A stretch of DNA of 10,167 nucleotides from an uncultured Eubacteriales bacterium (GTDB taxonomy: Bacteria > Bacillota_A > Clostridia > Christensenellales > Aristaeellaceae). Below the pieces are notes generated by a model. The model searched no databases and was not told where the DNA came from. It saw only the letters and a program-made list of their open reading frames with translations. This document shows, one piece after another, positions 1-5,639 of the stretch (its first letter is position 1; every line of letters begins with the position of its first letter). The stretch covers positions 1 through 10,167 of the forward strand of contig OMRS01000099.1 of assembly GCA_900313545.1 (NCBI GenBank), read 5' to 3'. The translations under genes were made by a program, and so were the position numbers.

Positions 1-2
1 CC

Positions 3-326
3 CTTATGAAGGTGTTTGAGGCGCTGGGCTTTGAGAGACGGCACACCAAGAGAGACATCGAAGGCGGCCAGAACATCAATTATGCCATGAAGGATGCGGA
101 GGGACACCGCATCAACATCACCAGCTCGGAGACCATGGAGCGGGACCTGACATCCATCAGCATGAATGTGGACAACTTCGAGGAAGCCTACGAGCTGCTG
201 CTGTCCAAAGGTTTCGTCAATCCCCGGGGAGATAAGGTGACCGACACCAGTTCCTCCAGGTCGACCATGCTGATTGCACCTTCGGGCTTCCCGATCACGG
301 TTTCTCAGCATATTCACAAGAACTGA
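3..326 (+). CDS. VOC (glyoxalase-fold) family protein, 3' part only
   Basis: This is the C-terminal part of a small protein of the vicinal-oxygen-chelate superfamily (glyoxalase I, dioxygenases, resistance proteins). The frame is open to the left edge, so the first ~30 residues, including the first beta strand, probably lie outside the window. An ATG at position 6 is internal by this reading, because the text after it (KVFEALGFERRHT) matches the 'FYEALGF' helix that normally follows strand 1. Visible features are the helix NFEEAYELLLSKGF around residues 57-70 and the closing strand LIAPSGFPITVSQHI, both typical of the second babbab half of a VOC module. No substrate can be assigned, and the metal-ligand pattern is incomplete. 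The gene ends 39 bases before a clear terminator, so it is the last gene of its transcript. The fold assignment is fairly secure; the enzymatic role is unknown. Confidence 0.75.
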   Translation, partial: LMKVFEALGFERRHTKRDIEGGQNINYAMKDAEGHRINITSSETMERDLTSISMNVDNFEEAYELLLSKGFVNPRGDKVTDTSSSRSTMLIAPSGFPITVSQHIHKN

Positions 327-364
327 TGAACGGTCAGTCTGGCGTGTACATTGAACTGAAAACG

Positions 365-404
365 AAAAAGCATCTTCTGAATGGGTTTCAGGGATGCTTT
401 TTTT
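365..404 (+). terminator. Rho-independent terminator after the VOC gene
   Basis: AAAAAGCATC (365-374) pairs with GATGCTTTTT (393-402). An inner stem CTGAA (377-381) pairs with TTCAG (387-391), leaving a five-base loop. The 3' arm runs directly into a T tract (398-404). It lies 39 bases after the VOC stop codon. The outer arms are A/T-symmetric, so it might also work weakly on the other strand. Confidence 0.85.
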
Positions 405-751
405 GGGGGCGGGGTGAAAAGAAGAGGAGAGACGATCATGATCATACGGACTGGATGCGGCGGAAAATCCCTTTCCTCATGAAGAAATTGTTCGGTATCT
501 GTGCGGATTGGGTGGAGGGAAGGGGAAGATGCATCTCCTGCCATGCAGGATGCCGCGAGACTGGACTTCAGAGTTTCTTCGATGGATACCGTATGCGGAG
601 AAGCTTGATCTGACAAAACAATCTGGTGGTGGAGATTCCGTTGGTCTCATGGTAAAATAAGCATGTGTGTTTGACAACGCTGCAGTGCTGGAAGGATGTA
701 TCGACATGGGAAAGGGGGCAGGGCAGGGGAAGCGGGCCTGCCTGACATAGT
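405..751. other. 347-base leader region without a convincing gene
   Basis: No recognisable protein is coded here. Three things can be seen. First, a 14-codon frame (438-482) begins 7 bases after AGGAGA, and its TGA overlaps the ATG of a 44-codon frame (479-613) that codes a Cys-rich basic peptide with a CISCHAGC stretch. This is at most a candidate for small ORFs. Second, a possible sigma-A promoter lies at 630-658, and a perfect TTGACA at 671-676 has no good -10 partner. Third, a hairpin GGCAGG (722-727) / CCTGCC (737-742) sits just before the diguanylate cyclase gene. No cyclic-di-GMP riboswitch consensus was recognised. Confidence 0.5.
630..658 (+). promoter_or_regulatory. Candidate sigma-A promoter of the diguanylate cyclase gene
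   Basis: TGGAGA at 630-635 (4 of 6 matches to TTGACA), a 17-base spacer, then TAAAAT at 653-658 (5 of 6 matches to TATAAT). Transcription would begin near 665 and leave an ~85-base leader before the coding region. The call rests on motif match and position only. Confidence 0.4.
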
Positions 752-2140
752 ATGGACCTCAAAGCGAGGGAATCCCTGCGGATGGGCGGAATCCGCCTGG
801 ACCGCCTGATCGTGGTGTTCATCGCCTCCACCATCCTGATCAGCATCAGCCTGCTGGCCACGACCTTTGTGATGCGCGAGTGCTATGAAGAGCTGATTGA
901 GGTTACCAACAAGTATGTGGCACTGTATCAGAGGGTCGCCGATATGGAAAATGCGTCGGATTTCCTCAGTGATCAGGCCAGGGCATTTGTATCCTCGGGA
1001 GACCTCAAATATGTGGAGGGTTATTTTCGGGAAGTCAATGAGGATAAACGGCGTGAGAAGGCGCTGGCGGAGGTCAAGCGCCAGATTTCCTATGTCCGGG
1101 CGACCCAGTTCCTCAGCCAGGCGCTGGCTGATTCCAAACATCTGGAGGTCCAGGAGTATACCGCCATGCGGCTGTATATGACCGCCATCGGGGCCGACCT
1201 GAGCCCCTATGCCTCGACCATTGGGCGGATATCCCTTACACCGGAGGAGAAAGACCTGACGCCGGAAGAGCAGAAGGCCAGGGCCCAGTACCTCATGTAT
1301 TCACCTCTGTATGAACAGTACAAGTCCAGAATCCGTGACGATGTGGACCGGAGCATCCGGGAAATGGAAAAGGATATCCAGAGGGACCAGAAAGAGAGGG
1401 AAACCCGGCTGGAGCACATGAGGGAACTGCAGTTCATACTGATTGTGCTGACGCTTCTTCTGACGGCTCTTCTGGTTGGCAGCCTGATGCTACTGATTCT
1501 CAAACCCCTGCGCAGGATTCTGGAACGCATCCGTCTCCAGCAGCCCGCACCCCTGTCCGGGGTCCGGGAACTGCAGTATGTGGTGTCTGCCTACAACCAG
1601 GTTCTTCGGGAGAACATGGACGTGCGCAGTCAGCTGACCTATGATGCCGACCATGACAGCCTGACGGGTGTATACAACCGCCGGATCTTTGAACGGAACC
1701 TGCTGGAGTACAACAGCAGGGAGCAGATCATGATTCTGGCGGACATCGACCTGTTCAAGCAATACAATGACCAGTACGGTCACGAGACGGGCGACCGGGT
1801 GCTGCGCAGGGTGGCGGATACGCTTCTCGGCTGCTTCGACAGGGATGCCCGTATCTGCCGGATTGGCGGGGATGAGTTTGCTGTGATCCTGACAGATAGA
1901 ACCTCCGGCAGGAAAAAGGTGACCCGGATACTGGATGAGGTCAGGGGCCGTCTTCGCGAGGACGCGGAGGGCCATGGCCCCATCACCCTGAGCATAGGGA
2001 TTGACCTGGCCGGTCCGGACAAGCCGGGGGAAAAGGCCTACAGCGATGCGGATGAAGCGCTGTATCGGGTCAAGGAAGACGGGCGGGATGGATATGCCTT
2101 CTCGAAGGAGAGCACCTGCTTCCACGAAATCCGGAAATGA
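752..2140 (+). CDS. Membrane-anchored diguanylate cyclase (GGDEF domain)
   Basis: Makes cyclic di-GMP from two GTP. The 462-residue protein has a short cytoplasmic N-terminus, a membrane helix (~17-41), a mostly helical external region (~42-225), a second membrane helix (~226-250), a short linker, and a C-terminal GGDEF domain (~294-452). The domain has DSLTGVYNRR (302-311), the metal-binding ADID motif (Asp331 and Asp333) and an intact GGDEF (372-376), so it should be active. The inhibitory RxxD site, expected five residues before GGDEF, reads DRDA, so product inhibition through that site is probably absent. The external segment resembles the four-helix sensor bundles of chemoreceptors and similar cyclases; its ligand is unknown. 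The first ATG has no ribosome site at usual spacing. An ATG at 782 (residue 11) follows GAGGG by 11 bases and may be the true start; both keep the first helix. Confidence 0.93.
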   Translation: MDLKARESLRMGGIRLDRLIVVFIASTILISISLLATTFVMRECYEELIEVTNKYVALYQRVADMENASDFLSDQARAFVSSGDLKYVEGYFREVNEDKRREKALAEVKRQISYVRATQFLSQALADSKHLEVQEYTAMRLYMTAIGADLSPYASTIGRISLTPEEKDLTPEEQKARAQYLMYSPLYEQYKSRIRDDVDRSIREMEKDIQRDQKERETRLEHMRELQFILIVLTLLLTALLVGSLMLLILKPLRRILERIRLQQPAPLSGVRELQYVVSAYNQVLRENMDVRSQLTYDADHDSLTGVYNRRIFERNLLEYNSREQIMILADIDLFKQYNDQYGHETGDRVLRRVADTLLGCFDRDARICRIGGDEFAVILTDRTSGRKKVTRILDEVRGRLREDAEGHGPITLSIGIDLAGPDKPGEKAYSDADEALYRVKEDGRDGYAFSKESTCFHEIRK

Positions 2141-2150
2141 CATAACGACA

Positions 2151-2182
2151 GGGCCCGGTCCTGCTTTGGCAGGACCGGGCCC
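2151..2182. terminator. Strong GC-rich hairpin between convergent genes
   Basis: A perfect 14-base-pair stem (2151-2164 with 2169-2182) closed by a TTTG loop lies 10 bases after the diguanylate cyclase stop and 17 bases beyond the stop of the convergent feo operon. There is no immediate T tract on either strand; the nearest T run on the + strand is at 2203-2207. Its position suggests a bidirectional terminator or a 3'-end-stabilising structure. Confidence 0.65.
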
Positions 2183-2199
2183 TCAAAGGTCATGGGATG

Positions 2200-2358
2200 T
2201 TATTTTTCATCTGGCCTGCAGGCGCAGTGGCCCGGGCAGGAGGCACATCCGCAGGAACAGGAGTGTTTTCCCCGGCGACGGTTGACGATTCCCCGGATGA
2301 GGATGGCGGCGAAGACGGAGAAGACCAGCAGGGCGATAAGAAAGGTGGACAGGTTCAT
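2200..2358 (-). CDS. FeoB-associated Cys-rich membrane protein
   Basis: A 52-residue protein that is easily missed because of its length. It has one N-terminal membrane helix (about residues 4-22, TFLIALLVFSVFAAILI), then a basic stretch NRRRGK, then a tail with six cysteines (34, 36, 38, 41, 45, 47) and two histidines (32, 44). This is the layout of the 'FeoB-associated Cys-rich membrane protein' family found next to feoB in Firmicutes. The basic residues after the helix place the Cys tail in the cytoplasm, where it could take over Fe(II) from the FeoB pore; that role is inference. The start is supported by AGGAGGAA a few bases upstream. That site begins within 2 bases of the feoB stop codon, so the two genes look translationally coupled. 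It is the last gene of the feo operon. Confidence 0.88.
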   Translation of the reverse strand: MNLSTFLIALLVFSVFAAILIRGIVNRRRGKHSCSCGCASCPGHCACRPDEK

Positions 2359-2370
2359 GGAAATTCCTCC

Positions 2371-4845
2371 TTATTTTCCGGTTGCATCCACTGCGCGAAC
2401 GTTCCCGGAAGCTCCGCTGTGGGGATTTTTACGGAACAGAAGAACCAGGACGACGACACTGGCGATGACGGCGATCAGGGTTCCAATGCCCATGCTGCTG
2501 CCGTTGAGAACCTGCCCGTACTGATAAATCAGGAAGGACGCCACATAGGCAAAGCCGCACATGTAGCCGATGGCGAACAGGGTCCAGCGGGCGCTGTTCA
2601 TCTCCCGCCGAATGGCGCCAATGGCCGCAAAGCATGGGGCGCACAGCAGGTTGAAGATCATGAAGGCGTAGGCTGCGGTGGGAGTGAAAGCCATGGCAAT
2701 TTGCCCGCTCAGATCCCCGGGATACAGGACACCGAGGGTGCTGACAACCTGTTCCTTGGCGATGAGGCCGGTGATGGTGGCCACGGTGGCCTCCCAGTTT
2801 CCAAAGCCCAGAGGGGCAAAGATAAAGGCGATATGGGAGCAGAGAAGCGCAATCAGGGAGTCGTCGCTGTCTGTCACCATTGAGAAGGAGCCGTTTTCAA
2901 AGCCGAAGTTCTTCATGAACCAGAGAATGATGGAAGAGGCCAGAATGACGGTTCCCGCACGCTTGATGAAGGAGGATGCCCGCTCCCAGGTGGAACGCAG
3001 CACGTTCTTCATGCTGGGAATGTGGTAATTGGGCAGCTCCATGACAAAGGGGGCAGGGTCACCTGCGAACATCCGGGATTTTTTGAGCAGGATGCCTGAG
3101 ATCACGATGGCGGCTACACCCGCAAAATAGGCGGAGGTTGCCACGAGTCCGCTGCCGTGAAACAGCGCGCCGGCAAAGAGCGCGATGATGGGCATCTTGG
3201 CGCCGCAGGGAATAAAGCAGGTGGTCATGACCGTCATCCGCCGGTCCCGTTCGTTTTCAATAGTCCGGGAGGCCATGACGCCGGGTACACCGCAGCCGGT
3301 GCCCACCAGCATGGGAATGAAGGATTTGCCGGACAGCCCGAATTTTCTGAAAATGCGGTCCATGATGAAGGCGATACGGGCCATGTAACCCACGTCCTCC
3401 AGGATGGCAAGCAGGAAGAAGAGCACCATCAGCTGGGGGACGAAGCCCAGCACGGAGCCCACGCCGGCGATGATGCCGTCGACGATCAGGCTGCTCAGCC
3501 AGGGTGCGCAGTGGACCGAATCAAGCCACTGGGAAACCACCACCGGAATTCCACGAACATAGGTACCGTACGCGGCGGGATCCGGCTCCCTGACCTCCAG
3601 CGCCTTGCGGAAGGCGGCCGCGTCCACCTCATGGGACTCGGATTCACCCGTTTCATCGTCATAGGTATAGACGGTGGCCTTCAGGTCGCCCGTCTTCTGG
3701 AGGAAGGCCTCCAGGGTTTCCCCGCTCAGTTTTCCCTCCTCCAGGGCCTGAGCAGCTTCCCGGGTATCCACGCCTTTGTCCCGGGCAGAGGACAGGTAAG
3801 CGTCGATGGACTTTTCCGCAAGCTCGAATTCTCCGGCGGCGTCCTCATAGCCATCTCCGCCGGAGATGAACCAGCCGTCCCCGAACAGCCCGTCATTGGC
3901 CCAGTCCGTTGCACGGGCGCCGATGGAAATGGGCAGGGAGCCCATGGCGAGGGTATACATGAGAAACATGATCAGGACAAAGATGGGCAGCGCCAACACC
4001 CGGTGGGTGACCACCTGATCGATCCGGTCCGAGGTGGTGAGACTGTGTTTGGGCGCAGCCTTCACCACCGCCCGGTTGACCACGTTGTTGATATAGGCAT
4101 AGCGCTGATTGGTGATGATGCTCTCGGCATCGTCATCCATTTCGTTTTCACAGTCGACGATGTGTTGCTCCAGATGGCTTTTGAGGTCCTCGGGCAGGCT
4201 GAGCTCCTCGAGCACCTTCTCATCGCGCTCAAAGACCTTGATGGCGTACCAGCGCAGGTTGCGGCTGTCCACCTTGCCCTCAATGGATTCCTCGATATGG
4301 GCCAGGGCGTGTTCTACGCTTCCGGTGAAGACATGGGGCTGCTGCTCCTTTGCGGGATGGCTGAGGGTGTCCAGCAGGGTCTGCATGGCTTCCATGCTTC
4401 CCTCGCCTTTCAGGGCAGAGAGGGTGACCACCCTACACCCGAGGGCCTTGCCGAGGCGGTCGATGTCGATCTTGTCCCCGTTCTTGCGCACCAGGTCCAT
4501 CATGTTGACGGCAACCACCACCGGAAGCCCCAGTTCAATGAGCTGGGTGGTCAGGTACAGATTGCGTTCAATGTTGGTGCCATCCACGATGTTGAGAATG
4601 GCATCCGGCTTTTCCTTCACCAGGTAGCTGCGGGCCACCACTTCCTCCAGCGTGTAGGGGGAGAGAGAGTAGATGCCTGGGAGGTCCTGAATGATGACAT
4701 CCTTGTGCTCTTTGAGGCGGCCTTCCTTTTTCTCCACGGTGACGCCGGGCCAGTTGCCGATATACTGGTTCGAGCCGGTCAGCAGGTTGAACAGGGTAGT
4801 TTTGCCACAGTTGGGGTTGCCGGCCAGTGCGATCCTGATGTCCAT
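2371..4845 (-). CDS. feoB: Ferrous iron transport protein B (GTPase/permease)
   Basis: Main Fe(II) uptake permease of the inner membrane. Numbered from the chosen start (824 residues), the N-terminal G domain has G1 GNPNCGKT (9-16), G3 DLPG (54-57), G4 NMMD (114-117) and G5 SALKG (143-147), followed by the helical regulatory domain (~160-265). The membrane part has both Gate motifs, GCGVPGVMASRTIE (517-530) and CFIPCGAKMPI (543-553), with conserved Cys518 and Cys547. Between the first membrane helix (~283-302) and the next core segment (~450) lies an unusually long acidic loop, which explains why the protein is longer than E. coli FeoB (773). There is no FeoC-like tail. Start choice: the ATG at 4845 has AAAGGA 9 bases upstream, whereas the ATG at 4854 directly abuts that site; the latter would add three residues (MRH). 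It follows two feoA genes and precedes the Cys-rich partner. Confidence 0.97.
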   Translation of the reverse strand: MDIRIALAGNPNCGKTTLFNLLTGSNQYIGNWPGVTVEKKEGRLKEHKDVIIQDLPGIYSLSPYTLEEVVARSYLVKEKPDAILNIVDGTNIERNLYLTTQLIELGLPVVVAVNMMDLVRKNGDKIDIDRLGKALGCRVVTLSALKGEGSMEAMQTLLDTLSHPAKEQQPHVFTGSVEHALAHIEESIEGKVDSRNLRWYAIKVFERDEKVLEELSLPEDLKSHLEQHIVDCENEMDDDAESIITNQRYAYINNVVNRAVVKAAPKHSLTTSDRIDQVVTHRVLALPIFVLIMFLMYTLAMGSLPISIGARATDWANDGLFGDGWFISGGDGYEDAAGEFELAEKSIDAYLSSARDKGVDTREAAQALEEGKLSGETLEAFLQKTGDLKATVYTYDDETGESESHEVDAAAFRKALEVREPDPAAYGTYVRGIPVVVSQWLDSVHCAPWLSSLIVDGIIAGVGSVLGFVPQLMVLFFLLAILEDVGYMARIAFIMDRIFRKFGLSGKSFIPMLVGTGCGVPGVMASRTIENERDRRMTVMTTCFIPCGAKMPIIALFAGALFHGSGLVATSAYFAGVAAIVISGILLKKSRMFAGDPAPFVMELPNYHIPSMKNVLRSTWERASSFIKRAGTVILASSIILWFMKNFGFENGSFSMVTDSDDSLIALLCSHIAFIFAPLGFGNWEATVATITGLIAKEQVVSTLGVLYPGDLSGQIAMAFTPTAAYAFMIFNLLCAPCFAAIGAIRREMNSARWTLFAIGYMCGFAYVASFLIYQYGQVLNGSSMGIGTLIAVIASVVVLVLLFRKNPHSGASGNVRAVDATGK

Positions 4846-4872
4846 ATGCCTCATTCCTTTCAGAGGAAAGTC

Positions 4873-5097
4873 CTATTCCTCAACTTCTATCATTTCCGCG
4901 TCGCTCTTGCGGATGGTCAGTTCATATCCCCGCAGATTCAGCTCCATGGGGTCACCCAGGGGGGCCACCTTGCGCACGTGGATCTCCACGCCCTTGGTGA
5001 TGCCCATATCCATGATCCGGCGCCTGACCGGACCTTCTCCGTGAAGCCGCCTGACGATGACGGTTTCGCCCACGTTGACATCCTTCAGTGTTTTCAT
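4873..5097 (-). CDS. feoA: Ferrous iron transport protein A (second FeoA of the operon)
   Basis: A 74-residue cytosolic protein with the FeoA SH3-like beta-barrel pattern. The start MKTLKDVNVGETVIVRRL is followed by RRRIMDMGITKGVEIHV (about residues 26-42), the 'ml.lGi..G..i.v' signature of the family, and a closing segment ELTIRKSDAEMIEV. FeoA is thought to bind FeoB and support GTP-dependent Fe(II) uptake; E. coli FeoA has 75 residues. AGGAGG lies 6 bases before the ATG. The gene starts 14 bases after the upstream feoA and ends 27 bases before feoB. It is clearly diverged from the neighbouring copy, so the two may do different jobs; that is inference. The RRRIMDMG stretch is close to the FeoA consensus, so this may be the main FeoB partner. 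Confidence 0.95.
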   Translation of the reverse strand: MKTLKDVNVGETVIVRRLHGEGPVRRRIMDMGITKGVEIHVRKVAPLGDPMELNLRGYELTIRKSDAEMIEVEE

Positions 5098-5111
5098 GTT
5101 CTTCCTCCTGT

Positions 5112-5324
5112 TCAGACCATGATGCGGCTGGCCATGGAGACATCCAGCCCGATGCGGCTGTCCCTGACCTGTACGATGACATTTCCCGAGAGAACACTGA
5201 CGACGGTGACCTCCGTACCGATGACGAAGCCCAGTTCTGCCAGATGCTGCCGGACATCATCCCGTCCGGTGATCTTGGCAATGGTCACGGTTTCGCCCTG
5301 TGGAACCATGGAAAGGGGATACAT
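5112..5324 (-). CDS. feoA: Ferrous iron transport protein A (first FeoA of the operon)
   Basis: A 70-residue FeoA-family SH3-like protein and the first gene of the feo operon. The family signature is visible in VRQHLAELGFVIGTEVTVVS (around residues 24-43), followed by GNVIVQVRDSRIGLDVSMA and a short C-terminus. The start chosen is the ATG at 5324, which lies 7 bases after GGAGG. A TTG two codons upstream (5330) is nearly in contact with that ribosome site and is unlikely. The 5' leader from the predicted transcription start is ~55 bases. Only moderate identity to the downstream feoA is visible, so this is an old duplication or a separate recruitment rather than a fresh tandem copy. Clostridial feo operons often carry two FeoA proteins; whether both bind FeoB is not shown here. 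Confidence 0.94.
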   Translation of the reverse strand: MYPLSMVPQGETVTIAKITGRDDVRQHLAELGFVIGTEVTVVSVLSGNVIVQVRDSRIGLDVSMASRIMV

Positions 5325-5375
5325 ATTCAATCCTCCAGTCGTTGCTGCCGAATATCCGGCATTTGTTTTTGTCTT

Positions 5376-5400
5376 CTAACGCTGTTAGTATAGGTTAACA
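5376..5400. promoter_or_regulatory. Inverted repeats over the feo -10 region, candidate iron-repressor operator
   Basis: Two overlapping inverted repeats cover the -10 box and the start of the spacer. CTAAC-GCT-GTTAG (5376-5388) is a perfect 5-base repeat around a 3-base centre. TGTTA (5383-5387) and TAACA (5396-5400) form a second repeat, 18 bases in all, that contains the palindrome GTTAAC (5394-5399). The TTAG/GGTTAAC words resemble half-sites bound by DtxR/IdeR/MntR-type metal repressors; no clear Fur box (GATAAT...ATTATC) was seen. Protein binding here would block the promoter. The regulator type is an inference. Confidence 0.45.
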
Positions 5401-5415
5401 AATAGGGCATGTCAA
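5387..5415 (-). promoter_or_regulatory. Sigma-A promoter of the feo operon
   Basis: Read on the minus strand: a perfect -35 TTGACA (5415-5410), a 17-base spacer, and -10 TATACT (5392-5387; 5 of 6). Transcription would start around 5380, ~55 bases before the first feoA. This is the best promoter match in the window, as expected for an operon held off by a repressor and strongly expressed when released. Confidence 0.85.
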
Positions 5416-5569
5416 GGGAATTTTCAAAATATAGGGGTGGTTTGGACGATCTGCCGGGGATATGGGAAAAGAGGAACCGCGTTCCCGGATGATGTCTGCC
5501 TGAGCTGCCTGCGGGAGGGGTGCAAATGTGCCTTCGTGCGGCCAGACCATGGAAAACAAGGGCGAAAAA

Positions 5570-5578
5570 TGATATGCT
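5570..5578 (+). promoter_or_regulatory. Possible extended -10 promoter for the MATE-nfo pair
   Basis: TG (5570-5571), one base, then TATGCT (5573-5578) forms an extended -10 element 62 bases before the MATE start. The matching -35 region (TGGAAA, 5550-5555, 17-base spacer) is weak. The rest of the 309-base gap between the divergent operons (5325-5639) holds the feo promoter and a leader hairpin but no gene. Confidence 0.3.
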
Positions 5579-5582
5579 TTGC

Positions 5583-5619
5583 GTGCCCCTGACGCGGTGA
5601 CCGCGGGCTTCACGGGCAC
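5583..5619 (+). other. GC-rich hairpin in the MATE leader
   Basis: GTGCCC (5583-5588) pairs with GGGCAC (5614-5619), and GTGA (5597-5600) pairs with TCAC (5610-5613). The 3' sides are contiguous; the 5' side has an 8-base bulge. It ends 9 bases before the AAAGGAGG ribosome site. It could affect translation or attenuation, but no alternative structure or T tract is visible. Confidence 0.35.
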
Positions 5620-5639
5620 AGGTGACAAAGGAGGAGAAC

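Noticed and set aside
326..613. A 95-codon frame starting at the VOC stop (TGATG overlap)
   Set aside because: It runs straight through the intrinsic terminator at 365-404, and no family resemblance was seen.
671..676. Perfect TTGACA upstream of the cyclase gene
   Set aside because: No acceptable -10 box at 16-19 bases; the TGGAGA/TAAAAT pair just upstream is a better promoter candidate.
665..751. Possible cyclic-di-GMP riboswitch in the cyclase leader
   Set aside because: The conserved bases of GEMM-type aptamers were not found; only a short GGCAGG/CCTGCC hairpin is present.
5325..5330. TTG start two codons upstream for the first feoA
   Set aside because: The GGAGG site is almost in contact with this codon, whereas the ATG at 5324 has a 7-base spacing.
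3157..5379. A 740-codon open frame on the + strand opposite the feo operon
   Set aside because: It is rich in His, Gly and Gln, matches no family, and mirrors the codon bias of the antisense feoA/feoB genes, all of which have family motifs and ribosome sites.
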